A stretch of DNA of 64,000 nt, taken from assembly GCA_018402565.1 (NCBI GenBank), contig JAGYIQ010000003.1, positions 261,746 through 325,745 on the forward strand, written 5' to 3'. Position numbers and translations under genes: made by a program. Of the stretch, positions 44,785-53,251 are shown piece after piece. Numbering within the stretch: position 1 is the stretch's first letter; each line of letters starts with the position of its first letter. This DNA comes from Pirellulaceae bacterium. GTDB taxonomy: Bacteria > Planctomycetota > Planctomycetia > Pirellulales > Pirellulaceae. The notes under the pieces were generated by a model that made no database searches, had not been told where the DNA came from, and saw only the letters and a program-made list of their open reading frames with translations.

Positions 44785-45375
44785 ATGAAGATTGTCGTCG
44801 GGCTGGGGAATCCCGGCCTGCAGTACGAAAATACCCGACATAATATCGGATTTTCGGTGGTGGCGCTTAGCGAAAGCCGCCGGTGAGGCTAACCGCAACC
44901 GCCCCTGTCGGCGGCGAAAAAGGGCGGAACACGGCAAAATCAGGTTCGGGCAGGTTCAAGGCAGAATTGACCGAAATTCGGCTGGGCGGGGCCAAAGTCC
45001 TGCTGGTCCGGCCCCTGACGTACATGAACTTGAGTGGACAAGCGATCGGACCGCTCCTGGCGTTTTACAAACTGCCCGTCGCCGACCTACTGGTCGTGTG
45101 TGACGATCTCAGTTTGCCGCTGGGGAGGTTGCGACTGCGAGCCAGCGGCTCGTCGGGTGGGCAAAAAGGTCTCCAAGACATCATTCGGGCGGCGGGTGTG
45201 GCGGACGTTCCTCGATTGCGAATCAGGAATTGGCGAAACGCCCCCGGGGTGGGAGACGGCCGACTACGTCCTGAGCAAGTTCGCCCCGGCGGAAACGCCG
45301 ATCGTGGAATTGGCGGTCGCCAACGCGGCGGCCGCTGTGGTGTGTGGGTCACTGCGGGGATCGCTGCGGCCATGA
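44785..45375 (+). CDS. pth: peptidyl-tRNA hydrolase (frameshifted)
   Basis: The start reads [20 protein letters not shown], then GF, with the catalytic His in TRHNIGF. After shifts near 44865 and 44900 come LAKAAGEAN and [60 protein letters not shown] (catalytic Asp) and [14 protein letters not shown] third shift near 45225 leads to [20 protein letters not shown]. The full Pth set is present in pieces. It releases peptides from tRNA dropped by the ribosome. Confidence 0.9.
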
Positions 45376-45460
45376 ATCAATTTAATCGGGCGTGACAAAT
45401 TAATCGGGCGTGACGAGCGGCTTCGGAATCATAGCCGTTAGGCTAGCGTTTTTAGGAGTG

Positions 45461-45859
45461 ATGACTTTGCAAGCGAACACTTACGAGTTGATGCTGATCC
45501 TGGACCCCAACGCCTACGCCAAAGATCCCGGTGGCATGGCGAACATGGTCAAAGAATTGATCGAAGCCCATGGCGGTAGCGTCCTGGCCAATCGATTGTG
45601 GAACGAACAACGTCTGGCCTATCCCATCGATGGTCATCGCAAGGGCGTGTACTGGTTGTGCTATTTCAACCTGGCCGGACCAGAGTTGGCGAAAATCGAA
45701 CGGCAATGCGTGATCAACGACACGATCATCCGGCACTTGGCGATCAAGATCGACCCACGCTTGACCGAGACCCTCGTTGCCATGGCACTGGGCGAACGCC
45801 CAATGAAGTCGCTGGCTGCCGAAATGAAGGAGCCGATTGGCGCCGACTCCGACGAGTAA
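45461..45859 (+). CDS. rpsF: 30S ribosomal protein bS6
   Basis: A 132-residue protein from the ATG at 45461, with AGGAGT directly upstream; the frame also opens earlier. It shows NTYELMLILDPNAYAKD, then GGSVLANRLWNEQRLAYPID, GHRKGVYWLCYF and NDTIIRHLAIKID, all typical of bS6. It binds with bS18 to 16S rRNA. The frame is intact, unlike most neighbours. It is followed by ssb and rplI, the usual order. Confidence 0.94.
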   Translation: MTLQANTYELMLILDPNAYAKDPGGMANMVKELIEAHGGSVLANRLWNEQRLAYPIDGHRKGVYWLCYFNLAGPELAKIERQCVINDTIIRHLAIKIDPRLTETLVAMALGERPMKSLAAEMKEPIGADSDE

Positions 45860-46040
45860 AAAAACTCGGGTCGCCGCCCAATTTCGATTGAAATTTGGTA
45901 CCATGGGGCTTTCCAGCCCACTCTGCGACGTGGCAGAGATGGGACAAATGGACGTCGGTGCAAGGGCTGCACTGCTTTTTTGTCGTTGCAAACGCGGACA
46001 ATGACGGCCGAGAAGCAACAAAATTGCAGGAGTGTTAGCG

Positions 46041-46485
46041 ATGGCCAGTTTTAATCGAGTGATCCTGATCGGTAACCTGACCCGGGACGTGCAGCTGGAG
46101 AAAACCCCCAGGGGACTCCGGTCGCCGAAGTCGGTTTTTGGCAGTCAACGATCGGGTCAAAAAGAACGGGAGTGGGTCGACGAACCGACGTTTGTCGACG
46201 TGATCCTCTGGGGACGCACCGCGGAAATCGCCGCCGAGTACCTGAGCAAGGGCTCGCCAGTGATGTTCGAAGGGCGACTCAAGTTGGACATGTGGGAGAA
46301 AGACGGGCAAAAGCGGTCCAAGATGCGGGTGGTCGCCGAGCGACTGCAACTGTTGGGGACACGCGGGGGCCAACAACGCCAACGGCGGACAGGCGCCCCA
46401 CATGTCGGCTAACCTGGCGGCTAACGCCGTCGCCGCCAACACCCTGCCCGATAACGGTGTCGCTGAGGAAGACATTCCTTTTTGA
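46041..46485 (+). CDS. ssb: single-stranded DNA-binding protein (frameshifted)
   Basis: From the ATG at 46041: ASFNRVILIGNLTRDVQLEK. A shift near the G-run at 46109-46112 opens GTPVAEVG; two more (T-run near 46135, G-run near 46168) lead through VNDRVKKN to EWVDEPTFVDVILWGRTAEI and FEGRLKLDMWEKDGQKRSKM. A last shift near 46370 opens the linker NNANGGQAPHMSANLAANAV and the acidic tip EEDIPF with TGA at 46483-46485. That tip binds SSB partners. Without correction the frame would end at 46412 with an unrelated Arg-rich tail. Confidence 0.92.
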
Positions 46486-46620
46486 TTCCCGGGCCGGTTC
46501 AAGCGGTCCGGTTCCATTCGGCCGGTCGGTTTAAACGGACCGGTCGGCCTAGCCGGCTCCCGCTCCGGGCGATGCCCGCAGATTTCGGTCACCACCGAAA
46601 CTGAGTCAAGACCCTCGAGT

Positions 46621-46647
46621 GGCGTTGGGAGGACTGCTCCCAACGCC
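46621..46647. other. hairpin downstream of ssb
   Basis: GGCGTTGGGAG (46621-46631) pairs perfectly with CTCCCAACGCC (46637-46647) around a five-base loop. There is no T-run, so it is not a standard intrinsic terminator. It could stabilise the 3' end of the ssb message. Confidence 0.55.
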
Positions 46648-46699
46648 CCCTCGGCGGTTGAGCCGCGGACAAACAACGGGCAGTCACACAAGTTGTGTT

Positions 46700-46834
46700 G
46701 GAAGACTAGCAGCTTGGTCGGAAGACTAGCAGCTTGGTCGGAAGACTGGCAGCTTGGTCGGGAAGACTGGCAGCTTGGTCCGGAAGACTGGCAGCTTGGT
46801 CGGAAGACTGGCAGCTTGGTCGGAAGACTGGCAG
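46700..46834. repeat. 20-base tandem array, about seven units
   Basis: Units of GGAAGACTGGCAGCTTGGTC repeat head to tail; the first two have CTAGC in place of CTGGC, and one or two units have an extra G or C. The last unit is cut short in GCAGC. Uniform spacing and lack of spacers exclude a CRISPR array. Confidence 0.92.
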
Positions 46835-46963
46835 CGGCCCAAAGCGGCAAACGCACGAAAATGGATTGGGGTTGGAGATCGACTTCGGTCGACAGAGTAA
46901 CACTGGCCTTAACCGGTGGGATGATTTGGTCGCCCCCGACAGCGATTGACAAGAGTAAAAACC

Positions 46964-47515
46964 ATGCCACACCTGAAACCCAAAAAGCGTCGTTCCTCGG
47001 TCAAAGGCTTCCAAACGATTGCCCAAAACCGACAATGGTGGGGATCGAACTGCTGTTGGTCCAATCGGTCGATCATCTGGGCAAGCAAGGCGACGTGGTC
47101 AGCGTCCGCCCCGGCTATGCCAACAACTACCTGCTGCTCCCAAGGCCTGGCGACCATTACCCCGATCACCACAAACGCATGGTCGAGAAGCACCGTGAGA
47201 AGTTGGCAGCGATCGAGAAGGCACGCCTGAAAGAAACTGCTGGATCTGGCCGCGGAACTCTCCAAGCAGAGCGTGACCATCGAAGCCAACGCCAGCGACG
47301 AAGGCCAATTGTACGGCAGCGTCGGTGCCACCGACATCGTGGCGGCTCTGAAGGCCATGGACTTTGATGTCTCCCGCGAACAACTGAAGATGGAGGGCGT
47401 CCTCAAAGAGGTCGGACTCTACTCGGTCAAGGTCCGCCTGCACTCCGAGGTGGAAACCGAAATCAAGGTCTGGGTCGTGCCGACCTCCGGCGAAGACGCC
47501 GACGCCCGCGGCTAA
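46964..47515 (+). CDS. rplI: 50S ribosomal protein bL9 (frameshifted)
   Basis: The proposed start is the ATG at 46964 (PHLKPKKRRSSVK), then after a shift near 47005 RLPNDCPKPTMVGIELLLVQ, SVDHLGKQGDVVSVRPGYAN and NYLL. Two shifts near 47140-47170 give QGLAT and DHHKRMVEKHREKLAAIEKA. Another near 47236 (extra A) gives LLDLAAELSKQSVTIEANAS, then QLYGSVGATDIVAALKAM and KVWVVPTSGEDADARG. A short basic extension before the usual bL9 start (GIELLL) is proposed from these pieces. It binds 23S rRNA and ends the rpsF-ssb-rplI cluster. Confidence 0.88.
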
Positions 47516-47570
47516 CCCACCTCGATTGGCAGGCAGGCAGGCCTGATGCAGCGACAATGCGAAACTCGGC

Positions 47571-47603
47571 AACACGCCGCAGGTCAAACCTGCGGCGTGT
47601 TTT
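47571..47603 (+). terminator. intrinsic terminator after rplI
   Basis: A perfect stem, AACACGCCGCAGGT (47571-47584) with its complement (47588-47601), closes a three-base loop CAA and runs into TTTTC. It is placed 55 bases after the rplI stop. Confidence 0.85.
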
Positions 47604-47742
47604 CGATTTGGCTACACTACGTATCCGCAAACAGCTCCCTTGCTCGCCGCAGAGTATCGCGCACGACTCGGGAAGTAACCTCATGCAACAAACAGTACCA
47701 ATAAAAATGCATTTGAAATACAATTAAAAACACGATCGCGCG

Positions 47743-47771
47743 TTGATCAAAACAGTTGACACCGGGATAAT
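47743..47771 (+). promoter_or_regulatory. predicted sigma-70-type promoter of DUF1559-A
   Basis: TTGATC (47743-47748) and GATAAT (47766-47771) are separated by 17 bases. It precedes the first DUF1559 gene by about 150 bases and lies at the edge of an A/T-rich patch. Confidence 0.55.
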
Positions 47772-47919
47772 AGAATGAGACTGCCACCGCGTGGACCCGA
47801 CGGGTTTATCGTTTGGGCGCAGTCCGATAGCCGCGAGACGGCAGATTCCTGTTGGCCGCCAGGCGCGGGATTCCGCCAGTGAGCTATGCCTGTTTTCATT
47901 CTTATAGGAGGGTGTCTTC

Positions 47920-48999
47920 ATGACACAAAATCGCAAGCAGGGTTTCACTTTGGTGGAGCTCTTGGTGGTGATCGCGATCATCGCCGTCTTGATTGGCCTG
48001 CTGCTGCCGGCCGTGCAACAAGCGCGTGAAGCGGCTCGTCGGGCCCAGTGCGCCAACAATCTCAAGCAATTGGGTTTGGCCTGCTTGAACTACGACGCGA
48101 CCTACAAGGTTCTGCCCCCGTCGGGTTTGGGTTGGGACACCTTGCAACGCCCGCAACTGGGTCCGCCGGGCGCCGCCAGCTGGCACCAGAAGATCGGTAC
48201 GCTGACCTACCTGTTGCCGTTCTTGGAATTGGACAACTTGGATCGCCGCATCACGGTCTCAAAGAACGTGGAGCGGTTTGTCTTCCAGGGCACCCACTTC
48301 CCGCCGCACGCCTACCAGCCGCCGAATCTCAATGCCACCACCTCATGGTGGGCGACTGACGAGATGTGGCGGACGGCCCAGGCTCGCGTGCCGGCCTTCA
48401 CCTGCCCGACGCAGAACATCACCGAGAACGCCGACCAAGCCTTCTTCCACATGGTCAACGGGCCGGAACGCCCGGCCGGCAACACCGTTTGGGGTGCACT
48501 GTTCGGCGCGCCCGATGGACAGGTTTTAGCCCCCAGCAACTACACCTCCAACGCCGGCTTCATTGGTCGTTTGCCGCAAGGCGCCGCCAACATTCCGCAG
48601 TGGGAGCAGTGGGAAGGTCCCTTCACCAACCGCTCGCGGACCCGCCAACCGGTTTCCGACGGCAACTCCTACACCATGGCCTTCGGCGAACATGTCGGTG
48701 GCCTGGACGAGGCCTTGTTGGGCCAGGGCATTGTCAAGATGCGCGACAAGTTGGCCTGGATTGGTGCCGGTGGTCTGCCGACCGCTTGGGGCATTGCCAA
48801 CCCGTTCTACAACGAGGCCTACGACATCATCGATCCGGGGCATCGCTGGTATCGGTACGGCAGCGAGCACCCACAAGTTGCCAACTTCTCCCGCATCGAT
48901 GGCTCGGTGGCGGCCATTCAAAAGGGCGTTCGAGCGATGGACTGGCGGAACTTCACCGGGATGAACGATCGGGCCAGTTTCGATCTGGGCAACGACTAA
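47920..48999 (+). CDS. DUF1559 prepilin-like protein, copy A
   Basis: A 359-residue protein. The type III/type IV pilin signal is [20 protein letters not shown], with cleavage expected between G8 and F9 and the glutamate at +5. The hydrophobic helix continues to [20 protein letters not shown], as in all DUF1559 proteins. The body has no known catalytic motif. Near the C-terminus H317 is followed nine residues later by D327-G328, the H-X9-DG motif. It is preceded by AGGAGGG. It is the most divergent of the four copies ([23 protein letters not shown]). It is likely to be processed by a prepilin peptidase and inserted by a pilus-type assembly machine; the operon at 2.3-8.3 kb is a candidate. Confidence 0.95.
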   Translation: MTQNRKQGFTLVELLVVIAIIAVLIGLLLPAVQQAREAARRAQCANNLKQLGLACLNYDATYKVLPPSGLGWDTLQRPQLGPPGAASWHQKIGTLTYLLPFLELDNLDRRITVSKNVERFVFQGTHFPPHAYQPPNLNATTSWWATDEMWRTAQARVPAFTCPTQNITENADQAFFHMVNGPERPAGNTVWGALFGAPDGQVLAPSNYTSNAGFIGRLPQGAANIPQWEQWEGPFTNRSRTRQPVSDGNSYTMAFGEHVGGLDEALLGQGIVKMRDKLAWIGAGGLPTAWGIANPFYNEAYDIIDPGHRWYRYGSEHPQVANFSRIDGSVAAIQKGVRAMDWRNFTGMNDRASFDLGND

Positions 49000-49001
49000 A
49001 C

Positions 49002-49299
49002 GGGCTTGTTGATTTTTTCGCAGCGGAACGCGTCGAGGGCTTGTTGATTTTTCTGTAGCGGAATGCGTCAAGGGCTTGTTGATTTTTCCGTAGCGGAATG
49101 CGTCAAGCATTTCGATTGACGGAAAAACGCCCTGTTTTTGCACGGCTTCATTGATTCGGGCTGCCCATTCGCGGGCAAGTCTGGAAAAATCAACAAGCCC
49201 TCAAGCGTTTCGATTGACGGGAAAACGCCGTGTTTTCGCACGGTTTCATTGAATCGGACGGCAAATTCGCGTGCAAGTCTGGAAAAATCAACAAACCCC
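49002..49299. repeat. nested family-2 inverted-repeat elements
   Basis: The complete unit spans 49072-49200 (129 bases) with perfect 18-base ends, GGGCTTGTTGATTTTTCC and its complement. Two extra left ends precede it (49002 and 49037), and a second internal/right part follows (49206-49299). Conserved internal pieces are TTTCGATTGACGG, ACGCC(G/C)TGTTTT and CGGGCAAGTCTGG. It starts 2 bases after the DUF1559-A stop codon. Confidence 0.82.
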
Positions 49300-49415
49300 A
49301 AAGGCGTTCCGCCTGAAACGCCGGTGCGGAGAGAAGGACCGGCCACGCTCGAGGCGGCAACGGCTGCCAGCCTGAGCAAACTAGACTTCTCGCTGTGCCA
49401 CTTCTTGGACTTGAT

Positions 49416-49457
49416 AACGCCCTCGACACGGCAACTGCTATGTCGAGGGCGTTTTTT
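49416..49457 (+). terminator. intrinsic terminator in spacer A-B
   Basis: AACGCCCTCGACA (49416-49428) pairs with TGTCGAGGGCGTT, closing a 12-base loop and running into TTTTTT. It lies about 420 bases after the DUF1559-A stop. Confidence 0.85.
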
Positions 49458-49619
49458 GGTTTTGAATCGCGGAGCACGGGCTGATCTCCTCCTTCTGTAT
49501 CGCTACTGACACGAATTCCTTATCCGCAAGTATCTCGCCAGCGGTATCTCGTAACAAACAGAAACGCTCTGTATCAATAAAATTATGCACTAAATAACTA
49601 AATTTGCAGTGCCAGGGAC

Positions 49620-49647
49620 TTGAAAAATTGCTATACAAGGCGATACT
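49620..49647 (+). promoter_or_regulatory. predicted promoter of DUF1559-B
   Basis: TTGAAA (49620-49625) and GATACT (49642-49647) are 16 bases apart. The same layout is found before copy C, including the shared GGCGATACTT and GTTGCAC that follows. It lies about 210 bases before the start codon. Confidence 0.6.
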
Positions 49648-49765
49648 TGGAGTTGCACATCGGTGCGCTTCAGTGTCGTTGGCTGGCCGGGTCTCGTTCG
49701 AGACTTCGGCGTTCCCCGTGGGGTGGTCGGCGGATGTGAAGCTTTAGGAGTTGCGACGAGTTCCG

Positions 49766-49808
49766 GGAACCAATGATAGTTTTATACCCATACGTCTGAG
49801 GTTTCCTG
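49766..49808 (+). promoter_or_regulatory. conserved 5' leader block, copy B
   Basis: A block from GGAACC to GGTTTCC, containing AATGATAGTTTTATACCC and ATACGTCTGA. Its ends are complementary (GGAAACC-like), so a stem with a conserved loop could form. It lies about 50 bases before the ribosome-binding site and recurs before copies C and D. Confidence 0.6.
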
Positions 49809-49855
49809 GTGGCCTGTCGCCAAGTTGGTTTTCATTTTTTACGGAGGGTGTCGTT

Positions 49856-50935
49856 ATGACACAAAATCGCAAGCAGGGTTTCACCTTGGTGGAACTCTTG
49901 GTGGTGATTGCAATCATCGCCGTCTTGATTGGCCTGCTGCTGCCGGCCGTGCAACAAGCACGGGAAGCAGCTCGTCGGGCTCAGTGCGCCAACAACCTCA
50001 AGCAATTGGGTTTGGCCTGCTTGAACTACGACTCGACCTACAAGGTTCTGCCCCCATCGGGTTTGGGCTGGGACACCTTGCAGCGTCCGCAACTCGGTCC
50101 TCCGGGTGGCGCCAGCTGGCATCAGAAGATCGGTACGCTGACCTACCTGTTGCCGTTCTTGGAATTGGACAACTTGGATCGTCGGATCCAGGTGTCCAAG
50201 AACGTGGAACGCTTTGTATTCCAAGGCACCCACTTCCCGCCGCACGCCTACCAACCGCCGAATCTCAATGCCACCACCTCGTGGTGGGCGACTGACGAGA
50301 TGTGGCGGACGGCCCAGGCTCGCGTGCCGGCCTTCACCTGCCCGACGCAGAACATCACCGAGAACGCCGACCAAGCCTTCTTCCACATGGTTAACGGACC
50401 GGAACGCCCGGCCGGCAACACCCTGTGGGGTGCCTTGTTTGGCGCGCCGGACGGTGCACAGCTGGGACCCAGCAACTACACCTCCAACGCCGGTTTCATT
50501 GGTCGTTTGCCGCAAGGCGCCGCCAACATTCCGCAGTGGGAGCAGTGGGAAGGTCCCTTCACCAACCGCTCGCGCACGCGTCAACCGGTGGCCGACGGCA
50601 ACTCCTACACCATGGCCTTCGGCGAACATGTCGGCGGTCTGGACGAAGGGCTGTTGGGCCAGGGCATTGTCAAGGTGCGTTCCAAGTTGGCCTGGATTGG
50701 TGCCGGTGGTCTGCCGACCGCTTGGGGTATCGCCAACCCGGTCTACAACGAAGCCTATGACATCATCGATACCGGTCACCGTTGGTACCGCTACGGCAGC
50801 GAGCATCCGCAGGTCGCCAACTTCTCCCGCATCGACGGTTCGGTCGCTTCGGTCCAAAAGGGCGTTCGCGTCATGGACTGGCGGAACTTCACCGGTATGA
50901 ACGATCGCGCCAGCTTCGACCTGGGTAACCAATAG
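49856..50935 (+). CDS. DUF1559 prepilin-like protein, copy B
   Basis: 359 residues, the same length as copy A. The start is the ATG at 49856 with ACGGAGGG upstream; an in-frame upstream opening at 49751 is not used. The pilin-type signal is identical to copy A over the first 58 residues (first change at D59-S60), and the H-X9-DG motif is kept ([12 protein letters not shown]). Distinguishing residues are [15 protein letters not shown] and GAANIP. Its DNA is nearly identical to copies C and D over long tracts, including synonymous positions. Confidence 0.95.
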   Translation: MTQNRKQGFTLVELLVVIAIIAVLIGLLLPAVQQAREAARRAQCANNLKQLGLACLNYDSTYKVLPPSGLGWDTLQRPQLGPPGGASWHQKIGTLTYLLPFLELDNLDRRIQVSKNVERFVFQGTHFPPHAYQPPNLNATTSWWATDEMWRTAQARVPAFTCPTQNITENADQAFFHMVNGPERPAGNTLWGALFGAPDGAQLGPSNYTSNAGFIGRLPQGAANIPQWEQWEGPFTNRSRTRQPVADGNSYTMAFGEHVGGLDEGLLGQGIVKVRSKLAWIGAGGLPTAWGIANPVYNEAYDIIDTGHRWYRYGSEHPQVANFSRIDGSVASVQKGVRVMDWRNFTGMNDRASFDLGNQ

Positions 50936-51010
50936 TCGAGAAACGGATGGCAGCGGTCGGGCAGCAACGCCTGCACTTCCTGGCCTCCGGCGTCTGGTCG
51001 AATAGAGAAC

Positions 51011-51045
51011 AGCCCCGCCATTGGACTCAATGGCGGGGGCTTTTG
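51011..51045 (+). terminator. intrinsic terminator after DUF1559-B
   Basis: AGCCCCGCCATTG (51011-51023) pairs with CAATGGCGGGG, followed by GGCT and TTTT, around the loop GACT. It lies about 75 bases after the stop codon. Confidence 0.8.
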
Positions 51046-51285
51046 TTGGGGCTGGGGCTGGCGCACCCCAATCAGTCACGGCCGAAAGCGATGGCAGCCG
51101 AACGGGTGGGGGCACCCCGCCGACCGCTCTCCGTCGAATAGTTGCGGATTCGCGGCGTCAAATCGCCTTGTTCGCACGCAACGGGTCGTCGTACACGCCG
51201 AATTGTATCAATAACGTATCTATTCGAAACAGTTTGTATCAACCTTGTTTTTGTGGAAATATACCAAAAAGCCATCAGCCTGGTC

Positions 51286-51314
51286 TTGACAATTGGGCAT
51301 TACACGGCGATACT
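51286..51314 (+). promoter_or_regulatory. predicted promoter of DUF1559-C
   Basis: TTGACA (51286-51291) and GATACT (51309-51314) are separated by 17 bases, the best sigma-70-type match in the array. It lies about 295 bases before the start codon, giving a long leader. Confidence 0.65.
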
Positions 51315-51514
51315 TAAAGTTGCACCACGGCGCAGTTATCGCCCCCTGACGATTCAATTGCATGGACTTGGTCCGACAATCGTATCCGCGGGTGGTTGCA
51401 AGTTTGGCGGAGTGTGACGCAGCGAGACCGATCTGAGGTTGACGTTGGGCGCACGACCTCAAAGTTGCCGGCGGATTGCCGAGCGGGTTGGATTGGTGCT
51501 GCGGACAGCGTTTC

Positions 51515-51551
51515 GAACCAATGATAGTTTCATATCCATACGTCTGAGGTT
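51515..51551 (+). promoter_or_regulatory. conserved 5' leader block, copy C
   Basis: GAACC at the left and GGTTC at the right enclose AATGATAGTTTCATATCC and ATACGTCTGA. The complementary ends allow a stem-loop. Spacing to the start codon is close to that in copies B and D. Confidence 0.6.
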
Positions 51552-51609
51552 CTAAACTGCGGGCTGTCTGTAGGTTTTGGCTTTCATTTTTTTTACGGAG
51601 GGTGTCGTT

Positions 51610-52690
51610 ATGACACAAAATCGCAAGCAGGGTTTCACCTTGGTGGAGCTCTTGGTGGTGATTGCAATCATCGCCGTCTTGATTGGCCTGCTGCTGCCGG
51701 CCGTGCAACAAGCACGTGAAGCGGCCCGTCGGGCTCAGTGCGCCAACAACCTCAAGCAATTGGGTTTGGCCTGCTTGAACTACGACTCGACCTACAAGGT
51801 TCTGCCTCCATCGGGTTTGGGCTGGGACACCTTGCAGCGTCCGCAACTCGGTCCTCCGGGTGGCGCCAGCTGGCATCAGAAGATCGGTACGCTGACCTAC
51901 CTGTTGCCGTTCTTGGAATTGGACAACTTGGATCGTCGGATCCAGGTGTCCAAGAACGTGGAACGCTTTGTATTCCAAGGCACCCACTTCCCGCCGCACG
52001 CCTACCAACCGCCGAATCTCAATGCCACCACCCAGTGGTGGGCGACTGACGAGATGTGGCGGACGGCTCCAGGCTCGCGTGCCGGCCTTCACCTGCCCGA
52101 CGCAGAACATCACCGAGAACGCCGACCGCGCCTTCTTCCACATGGTCAACGGACCGGAACGTCCGGCCGGCAACACCCTGTGGGGCGCCTTGTTCGGCGC
52201 TCCGGACGGTGCTCAGTTGGGACCCAGCAACTACACCTCCAACGCCGGTTTCATTGGTCGTTTGCCGCAAGGCCCGGCCAACATTCCGCAGTGGGAGCAG
52301 TGGGAAGGTCCCTTCACCAACCGTTCGCGCACGCGTCAACCGGTGGCCGACGGTAACTCCTACACCATGGCCTTCGGCGAACACGTCGGTGGTTTGGATG
52401 CTGGCTTGGTCGGTCAAGGTATCATCAAGATGCGCGACAAGTTGGCCTGGATTGGTGCCGGTGGTCTGCCGACCGCTTGGGGTATCGCCAACCCGGTCTA
52501 CATGGAAGCCTACGACGTGATCGACACCGGTCACCGTTGGTTCCGTTACGGCAGCGAGCACCCGCAAGTCGCCAACTTCTCCCGCATCGACGGTTCGGTC
52601 GCTTCGGTCCAAAAGGGCGTTCGCGTCATGGACTGGCGGAACTTCACCGGTATGAACGATCGCGCCAACTTCGACTTGGGCAACCAATAG
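51610..52690 (+). pseudogene. DUF1559 prepilin-like protein, copy C (one-base frameshift)
   Basis: The gene is 1081 bases against 1080 in each other copy. At 52067-52070 it reads GCTCC where the others have GCCC, an extra T at about 52068. The first part keeps the pilin signal and the body to WRTA; the second frame resumes at [10 protein letters not shown] and keeps the H-X9-DG motif. It is closest to copy D ([33 protein letters not shown]). It is either a recent pseudogene or a sequence error. Confidence 0.85.
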
Positions 52691-52735
52691 TCTGAGGAGT
52701 TAGCGGGTTTGCGAACCCGATAGCCCGATCAAAAT

Positions 52736-52774
52736 AAGCCGAGGCGGGACAAAGTCCCGACTCGGCTTTTTTTT
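52736..52774 (+). terminator. intrinsic terminator after DUF1559-C
   Basis: AGCCGAGGCGGGAC pairs with GTCCCGACTCGGCT with one mismatch across the loop AAA, followed by eight T. It lies about 45 bases after the stop codon. Confidence 0.9.
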
Positions 52775-53162
52775 GCCCGCACTGGCTGATGAGGAACATT
52801 CGCTCGGCCAGATTTAGCCACGCCCCTGCGACCCCCACTTCATCGAAATCTCGCCAAAAACCATACTTCTGGGGGGATCTACCTGCGTTTCTCTTGCTAA
52901 AAGTGTCTAAAACGCACATTTGTGTAACCAAATACTCTTGCTTTCCGGTCGACAGGGCGACACAATTGTATCTGAATCGTGACGCCGCGTAGCTTACTGG
53001 CTACAAAGCGTGACGATCGCGGCGGGCTGTCATGCGATTCGATTTAGGCCGACCACTGTGGTTGGCAAACGTTTGTGCAGACAACAGCAGACTTCCCAGT
53101 CGGTGGTGAGCCGTTCTGGTTTGAGTCGTTTGGTGGCCCGTTAGGAGTTTGGGATCGTCGCC

Positions 53163-53202
53163 GGAACCAATGATACTTTCATACCTTACTGTCTGAGGTT
53201 CT
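53163..53202 (+). promoter_or_regulatory. conserved 5' leader block, copy D
   Basis: GGAACC and GGTTC enclose AATGATACTTTCATACC and CTGTCTGA. It matches the blocks before copies B and C with a few base changes, and the complementary ends are preserved. Confidence 0.6.
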
Positions 53203-53251
53203 CGGTGGAGTGTCCTGTTTCAAGTTCTCATTTTTTATGGAGGGTGTCGTT

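Larger units (their letters stand above)
46486..46963. other. gene-free spacer between ssb and rplI
   Basis: This 478-base region holds a GC-rich stretch with several CCGGTC-type short palindromes (46495-46580), an 11-base-stem hairpin (46621-46647) and a seven-unit tandem array (46700-46834). The open frames in it are repeat-driven and not credible genes. The segment from 46850 to 46963 may hold the rplI promoter, but I see no clear match. Confidence 0.6.
47516..47919. other. rplI terminator and DUF1559-A promoter region
   Basis: This 404-base gap holds the terminator after rplI (47571-47603) and the promoter of the first DUF1559 gene (47743-47771). Between them is an A/T-rich stretch (47690-47745), unlike the GC-rich surroundings. 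The sequence after the promoter gives a leader of about 140 bases with the ribosome-binding site AGGAGGG at its end. Confidence 0.6.
49000..49855. other. spacer A-B: family-2 repeats, terminator, promoter, leader
   Basis: This 856-base gap contains the nested family-2 repeat cluster (49002-49299), a terminator (49416-49457), an A/T-rich patch (49505-49620) with a promoter (49620-49647), and the conserved leader block (49766-49808). No gene is credible in it. Confidence 0.65.
50936..51609. other. spacer B-C: terminator, promoter, leader
   Basis: This 674-base gap contains a terminator (51011-51045), a promoter (51286-51314) and the conserved leader block (51515-51551). The part from 51050 to 51280 shows no gene; it has an A/T-rich tract (51190-51260) in the same relative place as in spacer A-B. 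Confidence 0.65.
52691..53251. other. spacer C-D: terminator and leader
   Basis: This 561-base gap contains a terminator (52736-52774) and the conserved leader block (53163-53202). A weaker promoter-like pair, TTGCTT near 52938 and GACACA near 52959, sits where copies B and C have theirs. No gene is credible. Confidence 0.6.

Noticed and set aside
46700..46834. CRISPR-like array
   Set aside because: The 20-base units adjoin directly with no unique spacers, and no cas genes are in the window.
51142..51417. 91-codon open frame in spacer B-C
   Set aside because: It overlaps the predicted promoter and an A/T-rich tract, lacks a ribosome-binding site and has no counterpart in the other spacers.
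49766..53202. Sigma-E-type promoter (GGAAC and GTCTGA) before DUF1559 genes
   Set aside because: The motifs fit, but the gap between them is 23 bases in all copies, longer than the usual 16-19, and better sigma-70-like sites lie upstream. The block is kept as a leader element of unknown role.
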